The position numbers and the translations under genes are program-made. Below, one piece after another: positions 7,103 to 13,548 of a stretch of DNA of 16,026 bases. Source of the stretch: CAZEJK01 sp964512045 (GTDB lineage Bacteria; Acidobacteriota; Thermoanaerobaculia; Thermoanaerobaculales; Sulfomarinibacteraceae); NCBI GenBank assembly GCA_964512045.1, contig CAZEJK010000117.1, forward strand, positions 1-16,026, given 5' to 3'. The stretch's first letter is position 1, and every line of letters begins with the position of its first letter. The notes under the pieces are model-generated. The model searched no databases, was not told the origin of the DNA, and saw nothing but the letters and a program-made list of their open reading frames with translations.

Positions 7103-7131
7103 TTGGTTGCGGCCTGCGGCCGCGCTAGACT
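7103..7131 (+). promoter_or_regulatory. Predicted pepT promoter with spacer palindrome
   Basis: TTGGTT (7103-7108) and TAGACT (7126-7131) are separated by exactly 17 bases, 3/6 and 4/6 matches to the sigma-70 boxes. The start point would be near 7138, giving a 24-base leader that contains the AAGGAGG ribosome binding site (7150-7156). The spacer is filled by an inverted repeat, GCGGCC (7109-7114) / GGCCGC (7118-7123), a placement typical of a repressor operator, though such GC-rich symmetry can arise by chance. Confidence 0.4.
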
Positions 7132-7161
7132 CACTCCTGTTGTCGCGTCAAGGAGGTTTCG

Positions 7162-8451
7162 ATGACCGTCATTCAGTTCTCGAACAGCGATCAGAAGGAG
7201 CTTTTGGACCGGTTCCTCCGGTATGTGGAGATTGATACGCAGGCCGACGAGAGCTCCACCTCGAGCCCATCTACAGAGAAGCAGAAAGACCTCGCTCGCA
7301 TGTTGCTGAAGGAGCTTCGTGAGCTCGGTTGCGAGAGCGCCGAGATGGACGAGTGGGGCTACGTGTACGCGTCCCTGCCGAGCAACTTGCCGGCGGATCA
7401 CCCCGCGCACGGCAAGGTTCCTGCTGTTGGCCTGATCGCACACGTGGATACGTACCATGCGACCCCGGGAGCGGGAGTCAAACCTCAGCTGCACAGAGAC
7501 TACGCTGGAGGGGACCTGGATCTGCCGGGGGCGCCCGATAAGAGGATTACCGTTGCAGACAACCCCAACCTCGAGAAGTGCGTCGGGGATACCGTGATCA
7601 CCTCGGATGGTACCACCTTGCTCGGCGCCGACGACAAGGCGGGTGTGGCCGAGATCATGACTGTAGTATCGTGGCTCGCTCAGCACCCCGAGGTGCTCCA
7701 TGGGCCTGTTCAGATTGCATTTACGACTGATGAAGAGATCGGCCGGGGCACAGAGCATTTCGACGTCGAGAAGTTCGCTGCGAAGTATGCGTATACCCTG
7801 GACGGGGCGGACCTGGGCGAGATCGAGGACGAGACGTTCTGCGCCGATACGGCGACGGTTACCGTCACCGGGCATGACGTGCATCCCGGCTACGCGAAGG
7901 GCAAGCTGGTCAACGCGGTCAGGGCCGCTTCCGCCATCGTCGAGCGTGTTCCGACCGACTTCTTGCCGGAGACCACGTCCGATCGCGAGCCGTACCTGCA
8001 TCCGTTCACCTTCGAGGGCAACGTCTCGAAGGTGACGATCCGGTTCCTGGTCCGGGCGTTCACCGAGGATGAGCTCCACCAGCGGGAGGAGGCTCTCAAC
8101 GCGGTCGTCGCGGAGGTTCAGAAGCTCTACCCGAAGGCCGAGATCTCGGTGGATATCAGCGAGTCGTACCGGAACATGCGGTACAAGATCGCCGAGGACC
8201 CGAAGGTGCTGGACTACGCACTGGAAGCCGTGGAGCGGCAGCAGATCACTCCGATCCGTCGCGCGATCCGGGGCGGTACAGACGGCGCACGGCTGTCGTT
8301 CATGGGGGTTCTCACACCGAACATCTGGGCGGGCGGTCAGAACTTCCACTCGGTTCAGGAGTGGGTACCGCTGTCCTGGATGGTGCAAGCTGCCGAGACG
8401 GCGGTGCAGATTCTCAACGTATGGGTGGAGCGTTCTGCTGAGGCACGCTGA
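7162..8451 (+). CDS. pepT: Peptidase T (tripeptide aminopeptidase), M20B
   Basis: The 429-residue product matches PepT, a cytosolic di-zinc enzyme that removes the N-terminal residue of tripeptides. Metal-site motifs are IAHVDT (H94, D96), LGADDKAG (D157), TTDEEIGRG (E191 base, E192) and YTLDGA (D214), with the last histidine in GGQNFHSVQEW near the C terminus. HDVHPGYAKGKLVNA in the lid domain is characteristic of PepT. The length is close to E. coli PepT (about 408). AAGGAGG six bases before the ATG fixes the start. With pepD at 218 the window encodes two M20 peptidases that could work in sequence on small peptides. ispE follows after 42 bases. Confidence 0.96.
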   Translation: MTVIQFSNSDQKELLDRFLRYVEIDTQADESSTSSPSTEKQKDLARMLLKELRELGCESAEMDEWGYVYASLPSNLPADHPAHGKVPAVGLIAHVDTYHATPGAGVKPQLHRDYAGGDLDLPGAPDKRITVADNPNLEKCVGDTVITSDGTTLLGADDKAGVAEIMTVVSWLAQHPEVLHGPVQIAFTTDEEIGRGTEHFDVEKFAAKYAYTLDGADLGEIEDETFCADTATVTVTGHDVHPGYAKGKLVNAVRAASAIVERVPTDFLPETTSDREPYLHPFTFEGNVSKVTIRFLVRAFTEDELHQREEALNAVVAEVQKLYPKAEISVDISESYRNMRYKIAEDPKVLDYALEAVERQQITPIRRAIRGGTDGARLSFMGVLTPNIWAGGQNFHSVQEWVPLSWMVQAAETAVQILNVWVERSAEAR

Positions 8452-8493
8452 CATCAGCTTCAACCGTGCTTCTGGACGCCGGACGGCGATCAG

Positions 8494-9420
8494 ATGACGG
8501 CTTCGATCCGCACCGCGGCGTACGCCAAGCTGAACCTCCACCTCGAGGTTCTCGGACGCAGGCCGGACGGTTTCCACGAGCTGCGGACTGTGCTCCAGTC
8601 GATCGATCTGCACGACACACTCCAGGTCACAGCGACCGATACAGGCCACGTCTCGCTCGAGGTTGAGCCTGCTGGAGTCGTGCCGACCGGCGACTCGAAC
8701 CTGGTGTTCCAGGCCGCTCAGATCATGCGGAGCTCGCTGGGTATCCGCAGTGGTGTCCACATCCTGCTGCACAAGCGCGTGCCCGTCGGCGCGGGTCTGG
8801 GCGGTGGGTCGGCTGATGCCGCAGCGATTCTGCGGGCTCTGCCGCAGCTCTGGAAGCTCGTGCCGGATCCAGACGTCACGTTCGAGATTGCCGCATCGCT
8901 CGGCTCGGATGTGCCGTTCTTCCTGTCCGGCGGCACGGCTTTGGGCGTTGGTCGTGGGGAGGAGGTGTACCGCCTTCCGGAGCTCGAGGACTACGGAGTG
9001 GTTGTGGCCTGGCCGGAATGCAGCGTGTCCACGGCCACAGTATACGCACGAGTCGATGTGCCGGAGGCGTGGCGTCAGCCGAGCTCGTGGCTGAGCCGTG
9101 CTCTGAGCCGGTCGTGCCCGTGGCCCGAGTGGGAGCGGATGCGCAACGATCTGCAGGGGGTGGTCGAATCGATGAAACCGCAGGTTCGTGCAGTTCGGGA
9201 GGCGATCGTCGAGACCAGTCCGCTGCTGGCGGCGGTGACGGGTTCTGGTGCAGCATCGTTCGGCGTGTACAGCTCGCCGGAGGAAGCGCGATGCGCCGCT
9301 GAGAGCATCGCAGCGAAAGCCGCAGGGACGCACGTGGGTCGGTTCCAGCATGGGTGGCCCACCGCGCTCGAGCTTCCCACCTCGCCGGCAGGCGTAGCGA
9401 CCTCGCATCAGTGGCAGTGA
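8494..9420 (+). CDS. ispE: 4-(cytidine-5'-diphospho)-2-C-methyl-D-erythritol kinase
   Basis: IspE phosphorylates CDP-methylerythritol at the 2-hydroxyl using ATP, the fourth step of the non-mevalonate isoprenoid pathway. The 308-residue product has the GHMP-kinase layout: YAKLNLHLEVLGRRPDGFHEL (10-30, including the conserved Lys12), the ATP loop PVGAGLGGGSADAA (97-110), SLGSDVPFF with the likely catalytic D139, and the C-terminal GSGAASFGVY. The ribosome binding site is weak (GGACGG, about eight bases before the ATG), but the N terminus aligns well with the family. It lies 42 bases after pepT and may be co-transcribed. The organism therefore likely uses the MEP route. Confidence 0.96.
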   Translation: MTASIRTAAYAKLNLHLEVLGRRPDGFHELRTVLQSIDLHDTLQVTATDTGHVSLEVEPAGVVPTGDSNLVFQAAQIMRSSLGIRSGVHILLHKRVPVGAGLGGGSADAAAILRALPQLWKLVPDPDVTFEIAASLGSDVPFFLSGGTALGVGRGEEVYRLPELEDYGVVVAWPECSVSTATVYARVDVPEAWRQPSSWLSRALSRSCPWPEWERMRNDLQGVVESMKPQVRAVREAIVETSPLLAAVTGSGAASFGVYSSPEEARCAAESIAAKAAGTHVGRFQHGWPTALELPTSPAGVATSHQWQ

Positions 9421-9469
9421 AGGCATCGCTGAGGTCCTCGTCCGTAACGACTTCCGTACGGCCCAGTGG

Positions 9470-9498
9470 TTGCTCCGCTGTCTCAGTTCGGATACGCT
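9470..9498 (+). promoter_or_regulatory. Possible spoVG promoter
   Basis: TTGCTC (9470-9475) and TACGCT (9493-9498) are spaced by 17 bases in the 167-base gap between ispE and spoVG. Each box matches the consensus at only three positions, so the support is mainly spacing and location. The start point would be near 9505, leaving a leader of about 80 bases. Confidence 0.25.
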
Positions 9499-9587
9499 GG
9501 CGGTGTGCGGGCGGTGACCCGGCGGGCGAAAGGAGCCTGAGCGGGTCGCAACGATTTCCGTGCACGCAGTAGCAAAGGAGTCGATCG

Positions 9588-10010
9588 ATGGAGATCACCG
9601 AGGTGCGCATCAGCCCCAGCAAAGGCGGGAAGGTTCGTGCGTACGCGAGCATCGTGATCGACGACTGCTTCATCATCAACGACATCCGGGTTGTGGAAGG
9701 CCGCGAGAGCCAGTACTACGTGACCATGCCGGCGCGCAAGAGCCGCAACGGACAGTTCCGTGATATCGCTCATCCCCTCAACAGTGAGACCCGGAAGCTC
9801 GTGGAGCAGAAAGTGCTCGAGGAGTTCGAGCAGTCGATTGCGAACCTGATCGTGACGGAGGCCCAAGGGGCCGGTGGCAAAGGAAAGAAGGGCAAGAGCA
9901 AGAACGCGTCGCCAATGGCGAAGCTGACGAACCGTCTGTTCGCCGAGGACTACTGGACCTCCGGACTCGAGCCTCCCGACGCAGAGGAAGATACCGAATC
10001 GCGATCGTGA
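9588..10010 (+). CDS. spoVG: SpoVG-family RNA/DNA-binding regulator with long C-terminal extension
   Basis: Residues 1-90 are a clear SpoVG domain: MEITEVRI, GKVRAYASIVIDDCFIINDIRVVEG and YVTMPARKSRNGQFRDIAHPL. SpoVG proteins are small dimeric nucleic-acid binders acting as site-specific regulators in firmicutes and spirochaetes. The usual length is about 85-100 residues, but this product has 140. The extra part is a glycine/lysine linker (GGKGKKGKSK, 96-105), a short segment PMAKLTNRLFAEDYW (109-123) that looks like a conserved or amphipathic peptide, and an acidic end. AAGGAG seven bases upstream decides the start. Its place between ispE and prs matches the Bacillus neighbourhood. The tail function is unknown; it could add RNA affinity or bind a partner. 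Confidence 0.93.
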   Translation: MEITEVRISPSKGGKVRAYASIVIDDCFIINDIRVVEGRESQYYVTMPARKSRNGQFRDIAHPLNSETRKLVEQKVLEEFEQSIANLIVTEAQGAGGKGKKGKSKNASPMAKLTNRLFAEDYWTSGLEPPDAEEDTESRS

Positions 10011-10112
10011 GCTGCGGCTCGCCGTATACGACAGAGTAGGGTGGGTCGACGGATGGCCCCGGGCGGACGTGGGAGGTCTACGACCGGCTCGCGGTCTTCG
10101 TTGTGCTTCGCC

Positions 10113-10140
10113 TTCACACGTTGAGAAGTTCGGGTATACT
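10113..10140 (+). promoter_or_regulatory. Strong promoter of tRNA-Gln (and probably prs)
   Basis: TTCACA (10113-10118) and TATACT (10135-10140) are each 5/6 matches to the sigma-70 boxes, with a 16-base spacer. The -10 box ends ten bases before the tRNA 5' end, so the primary transcript would have a very short leader of about 3-4 bases removed by RNase P. No terminator lies between the tRNA and prs, so the same promoter likely serves prs. Confidence 0.65.
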
Positions 10141-10150
10141 TCCGCGGCGT

Positions 10151-10225
10151 TGGGGCGTCGCCAAGCGGTAAGGCACCGGTCTTTGGAATCGGCATGCGCA
10201 GGTTCGAATCCTGCCGCCCCAGCCA
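10151..10225 (+). tRNA. tRNA-Gln (anticodon UUG)
   Basis: A full cloverleaf can be drawn. The acceptor stem is TGGGGCG (10151-10157) with CGCCCCA (10215-10221). The D arm contains GCCAAGCGGTAAGGC. The anticodon stem is CCGGT (10176-10180) with ATCGG (10188-10192) around the loop CTTTGGA, giving anticodon TTG (10183-10185). The T arm is GCAGG-TTCGAAT-CCTGC (10198-10214). The discriminator is G and CCA is encoded (10223-10225). The T-A first pair and the GCCAAG D-arm start are typical of bacterial glutamine tRNAs. It sits 14 bases before prs. Confidence 0.97.
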
Positions 10226-10239
10226 GTTAGGCCCAGACC

Positions 10240-11187
10240 ATGCGCTACGAACGACCTCTTCTCGTGTTTTCGGGCAGTGCTCATCCGGCCCTCGCTGAGA
10301 GGATCTGCGACTATCTGCAGATCCGACCAGGTCGGGTGCGGCTGGGGACCTTCCAGGACGGTGAAATCTACTGCCAGATTCAGGAGAACATCCGATCGGC
10401 AGACGTCTTCATCGTGCAGCCGACGGGACGTCCGGCGAACGAGTCGCTGATGGAGCTGCTCATCATGCTCGACGCGTTCCGCAGAGCGTCGCCGTCTCGC
10501 GTCACTGCGGTGATGCCGTACTTCGGCTATGCGCGACAGGATCGCAAGGACAAGCCTCGGGTGCCGATCACGGCGAAGCTGGTGGCGAACCTGATCTGTA
10601 CAGCGGGCGCCAACCGTCTGCTGACAATCGACCTTCATGCCGCGCAGCTGCAGGGTTTCTTTGATATCCCCGTGGACCATCTGTACGCGGCGCCCGTTCT
10701 GATCGAGGCCATCCGTTCGAAGCAGCTCGACAACCTGACACTGGTGTCCCCGGATGCTGGGGGAGTTGAGCGCGCGAGGGCGTTCGGGAAGCGGCTCGAT
10801 GCCGAGCTGGCGATCGTCGACAAACGCCGACCGGAGGCGAACAAGGCCGAGGTCGTCAACATCATCGGTGACGTCGACGACCGCTGCTGCGTGATCGTCG
10901 ATGACATCATCGATACGGCGGGAACGCTGTGCAAAACGGCCGAGGCGCTCAAGCGGCACGGCGCCCGGGCGGTGTACTCGTGCGGTGTCCACCCGGTGCT
11001 TTCCGGTCCGGCGGTGGACACCATCACGTCCAGTCAGATCGAGCAGGTGATCGTGACCGACTCACTGCCACTGCATGAGGAGGCCGCTCGGTGCCCGAAG
11101 GTCGTTCAGCTCTCGCTCGCGACCCTGCTCGGCGAAGCCATCCGACGTATCCACGAAGGGGCCTCTGTATCCAGCCTGTTCGTGTAG
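10240..11187 (+). CDS. prs: Ribose-phosphate pyrophosphokinase
   Basis: Prs makes PRPP from ribose 5-phosphate and ATP, feeding purine, pyrimidine, NAD, histidine and tryptophan synthesis. At 315 residues it has the normal class I length. Visible motifs are FQDGEI (38-43), IVQPTGRPANESLMELLIM (58-76), PYFGYARQDRK (93-103), DLHAAQLQGFFDIPVDHLYA (131-150, with H133), the loop lysine in VDKRR and the PRPP-binding signature VIVDDIIDTAGT (218-229). The start codon lies only 14 bases after the CCA end of tRNA-Gln, with just a weak AGG as ribosome binding site. Co-transcription with the tRNA and a very short mRNA leader after processing are likely. rplY follows after 19 bases. Confidence 0.97.
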   Translation: MRYERPLLVFSGSAHPALAERICDYLQIRPGRVRLGTFQDGEIYCQIQENIRSADVFIVQPTGRPANESLMELLIMLDAFRRASPSRVTAVMPYFGYARQDRKDKPRVPITAKLVANLICTAGANRLLTIDLHAAQLQGFFDIPVDHLYAAPVLIEAIRSKQLDNLTLVSPDAGGVERARAFGKRLDAELAIVDKRRPEANKAEVVNIIGDVDDRCCVIVDDIIDTAGTLCKTAEALKRHGARAVYSCGVHPVLSGPAVDTITSSQIEQVIVTDSLPLHEEAARCPKVVQLSLATLLGEAIRRIHEGASVSSLFV

Positions 11188-11206
11188 AGAAGGGAGAGAA
11201 GAACCA

Positions 11207-11908
11207 ATGGCAAAGAGCGACAAGAGTGACGGGTTCGTGCTCGAGGTTGAGCGGCGAGAGGTGCACGGGTCCGGCGTGTCACGTCAGATGCGTGCGGAGG
11301 GTCGCGTGCCGGCCGTGGTGTACGGCGGAGGGCTCGATCCGCTGAATATCTCGGTCACGGAGAAGGACTTCAGTGAGCTGCTCAAGCAGGAGTACGGAGA
11401 GAACACGATCTTTCTGCTGAAGCTGAAGGGCACCAAGCAGGAGCGACTGGCGATGATCCACGAGATGCAGGTGGACCCGATCAGCCGCGCCTATCTCCAT
11501 GTGGACTTCATTCGCATCACCAAGGGCCACGTCGTGCGCGTGAATGTGCCGGTGGAGCTCGTGGGCGACTCGGTCGGGGTCCGGCACGGAGGGCTTCTGG
11601 ACTTCCAGACTCGGGAGCTGGAGATCGAGGTTCTCCCGAGCGAGATGTTCGAGAAGATCGTGGTGGATATCTCGAACCTCGAGGTGGAGCAGAATGTGGT
11701 AGTACAGGACGTCCTCGAGCAGCTTCCGAAGAGCGGCAAAGCACTGGACGATCCAGAGCGCGTGATCGTTTCGGTGGTCGCCCCGCGTGCCGTTGCCGCC
11801 GATGAAGAGGAAGAGGAAGAAGCTGCCGAGCTGATCACGGACGAGGAGAGCGAGCCCGAGCTGATCCGCAAGGGACGTGGCGAAGAAGAAGAGGGTAGCG
11901 AGGGGTAA
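11207..11908 (+). CDS. rplY: Large ribosomal subunit protein bL25, CTC/TL5 form
   Basis: bL25 binds 5S rRNA in the large subunit; the longer two-domain CTC/TL5 form is linked to stress in Bacillus. The 233-residue product has the 5S-binding domain (about 1-97, including SGVSRQMRAEGRVPAVVYG and MIHEMQVDPI), then the beta-rich CTC domain (about 100-187, with VPVELVGDSVGVRHGG and DISNLEV). A very acidic tail with three glutamate clusters follows (from 188). The ATG at 11207 is supported by GGGAGAG upstream; the frame is open back to 11075 but that part overlaps prs. It lies 19 bases after prs, with pth 36 bases downstream, an operon found in many bacteria. Confidence 0.95.
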   Translation: MAKSDKSDGFVLEVERREVHGSGVSRQMRAEGRVPAVVYGGGLDPLNISVTEKDFSELLKQEYGENTIFLLKLKGTKQERLAMIHEMQVDPISRAYLHVDFIRITKGHVVRVNVPVELVGDSVGVRHGGLLDFQTRELEIEVLPSEMFEKIVVDISNLEVEQNVVVQDVLEQLPKSGKALDDPERVIVSVVAPRAVAADEEEEEEAAELITDEESEPELIRKGRGEEEEGSEG

Positions 11909-11944
11909 CGGTTCTCCGCTCCTCGTGGGTGAGACACTCGCCTG

Positions 11945-12580
11945 ATGTGCTCGATTCGCGCAGTCGTGGGTCTCGGCAACCCCGGTATCCGGTACGCCGA
12001 GACCCGCCACAATATCGGCTTCCGAGTTGTTCAGGAGCTCGCGGCGCGGTGCTCCCTCCAGTGGGACCGCCACGGCGAGCTGCTGATCGCACAGCGCCTC
12101 GATCTCAGTGTTGTCCTCGCCCAGCCGCAGACGTTCATGAACCGATCGGGACGGGCCGTCGAGTGGCTCGTCGATCTGCTGGACGTTCCGACGGAAGCCG
12201 TGCTCGTGGTCTACGACGACGTGGACCTGGAGCTGGGTCGGCTCCGCCTGCGGCGGAGTGGAGGCGCCGGCACGCATAACGGGATGCGCGATATTGTGGA
12301 CAGGCTCGGTCCTGAGCTGCCCCGCCTGAGAGTCGGTGTGGCGGAGCCGCCCATGCCGTCGGCTGATCTCGCCGACTACGTGCTGAGCCCATTCTCTGCA
12401 GAGGTGGCGGAGCGCGTGCTGTCCGTCGTCAGCTCGGCCGCAGACGCAGTCGAGGCCGCTATCAACGACGGACTGACGGTGGCGATGAACCGGTTCAACG
12501 GGGTGGTGGTCTGCAACGGCACAGGGACCGAATCTGAAGCTGAGGCGGCTTCTCGAGATGACACTCAGACATCGCCGTAG
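11945..12580 (+). CDS. pth: Peptidyl-tRNA hydrolase
   Basis: Pth cleaves the ester bond of peptidyl-tRNAs released from stalled ribosomes, recycling tRNA. The 211-residue product shows VVGLGNPG (7-14, N12), YAETRHNIGF (17-26, with catalytic H22), PQTFMNRSG (61-69, N66), VVYDDVDL (88-95, D91) and GGAGTHNGMRDI (106-117, N112). These are the canonical active-site positions. The C terminus runs about 15-20 residues past the usual family end with a polar, acidic stretch. It is the last gene of the plus-strand prs-rplY-pth run and converges with the stress-protein gene 77 bases on. Confidence 0.96.
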   Translation: MCSIRAVVGLGNPGIRYAETRHNIGFRVVQELAARCSLQWDRHGELLIAQRLDLSVVLAQPQTFMNRSGRAVEWLVDLLDVPTEAVLVVYDDVDLELGRLRLRRSGGAGTHNGMRDIVDRLGPELPRLRVGVAEPPMPSADLADYVLSPFSAEVAERVLSVVSSAADAVEAAINDGLTVAMNRFNGVVVCNGTGTESEAEAASRDDTQTSP

Positions 12581-12604
12581 CGTTGGTGCTCTTGGGCAGT
12601 CCCA

Positions 12605-12629
12605 TCCGGTCTCGGGCACGCGAGCCGGA
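12605..12629. other. Stem-loop between convergent pth and uspA-like gene
   Basis: TCCGG(T)CTCG (12605-12614) pairs with CGAGCCGGA (12621-12629), nine pairs with one bulged T around a six-base loop. It sits in the 77-base gap between two converging genes, so it may help end transcription from both sides. No T-run follows on either strand, so intrinsic termination is not assured. Confidence 0.4.
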
Positions 12630-12657
12630 CCCCGGCTATCTGGAGGCCGGCGATGCG

Positions 12658-13548
12658 TCAGTCGCTGTGACGTACCGTCACGACTGGCACATCTGCGGTG
12701 CGGACCACCGCTTCGGCGACAGAGCCGACGAGCGCATGCTGAATGGCGCCGAGACCCTGGGTGGAAGTGACGATCAGGTCACAGTTGGCGTGGTTGGCCG
12801 TGGCGACGATCCCCTCCGCCGGGCGGCCCGTGATCACCCGGGTCTCGGGATGCAGCCCGACAAAGAACCGCTGCGCAGTCTCTTCGAGTGCCTGCTCCGC
12901 CCGCTCGGTGAGGGCGTCGAGGTGGTTCTGGGGAAGTGCACTCAACGCGTAGAACTCCGGGAAGACGATCGGCTCGACGACGTGGAGGAGAACCGGGGTG
13001 AGACCGAGGCGTGCGGCCCACTCGGCGGCCAGAGCCACCGCTCGCTCGGAGAGGGCCGAGAAGTCGTGCGGCACGAGGACCCGGCGGAGCACGGTCGTGC
13101 GGTCGGGATGATCCGTGCGGACGGTGAGGACGGGGACTGGCGCGGTGCGGACGACCTCGCCAGCTACGGAGCCGAGCAGGAGATGCTTGAGGCCTCGACG
13201 GCCGTGGGTCCCCATGACGATCAAATCGGCGCCGAAGTCTCGGCAACACTCGACGATCGTCTCTGCAGCGCTGAGACCCCGCAGCAGATGGTAGTGCATG
13301 GCGGGTGCGAGGCGGTCCTCGGCGCCGTGACCATCCAAAGCCAGCCGTGCCGTGCGATCAGTGTCACTGAGGAGCTGCTCGAGTGCCGCATGCTGCTCTG
13401 CATCGAGATGTGGATCCGCCAGGAGCATCCGGACATGGAGCAGGTGCAGCTCGGCAGAGAAGCGCCGGGCGAGCTCGACCGCGAATCCGTAGGCGTTCGC
13501 CGCGGTGTCCGAAAAGTCAGTCGGGACCAAGATCGAGTGCGGCGTCAT
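12658..13548 (-). CDS. Tandem-domain universal stress protein (UspA family)
   Basis: The 296-residue protein is two UspA domains in a row (about 1-145 and 153-296). Each begins with the family pattern: HSILVPTDFSD with D11, and RRVLVPHDFSA with D162. The first keeps the ATP-binding motif G-x2-G-x9-G-S (113-127, in GTHGRRGLKHLLLGS). In the second the first glycine is serine (262-276, in STQGLGAIQHALVGS), so only domain one is a confident ATP binder. Such proteins are induced by stress or growth arrest in other bacteria; the target here is unknown. The start at 13548 has GGAGG nearby and overlaps the mtaD stop by four bases, pointing to a two-gene operon. Confidence 0.93.
   Translation of the reverse strand: MTPHSILVPTDFSDTAANAYGFAVELARRFSAELHLLHVRMLLADPHLDAEQHAALEQLLSDTDRTARLALDGHGAEDRLAPAMHYHLLRGLSAAETIVECCRDFGADLIVMGTHGRRGLKHLLLGSVAGEVVRTAPVPVLTVRTDHPDRTTVLRRVLVPHDFSALSERAVALAAEWAARLGLTPVLLHVVEPIVFPEFYALSALPQNHLDALTERAEQALEETAQRFFVGLHPETRVITGRPAEGIVATANHANCDLIVTSTQGLGAIQHALVGSVAEAVVRTADVPVVTVRHSD

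Larger units (their letters stand above)
6764..7161. other. Divergent intergenic region nuoB / pepT
   Basis: This 398-base region has no supported gene. From left to right it holds the nuoB leader, a terminator-like hairpin with a T-run (6900-6920), a long hairpin (6928-6952), and near its right end a candidate pepT promoter with a palindrome in its spacer (7103-7131). A -10-like TATACT on the minus strand (6989-6984) lacks a good -35. A TTGACC (7062-7057) with TACGGT 18 bases on is another weak option for nuoB. Open frames crossing it have no family-like features. Confidence 0.5.

Noticed and set aside
7045..9426. 793-codon minus-strand open frame opposite pepT and ispE
   Set aside because: It is antisense to two clear enzymes with catalytic motifs. 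Its translation is Arg/His/Leu-rich low-information sequence, as expected from the reverse of GC-rich codons.
10011..10112. Terminator between spoVG and tRNA-Gln
   Set aside because: I looked for a stem followed by a T-run on the plus strand and found none that is convincing; read-through from spoVG remains possible.
11279..12619. 446-codon minus-strand open frame opposite rplY and pth
   Set aside because: It spans two convincing genes and their spacer, and its His/Val/Asp-rich translation has no recognisable domain.
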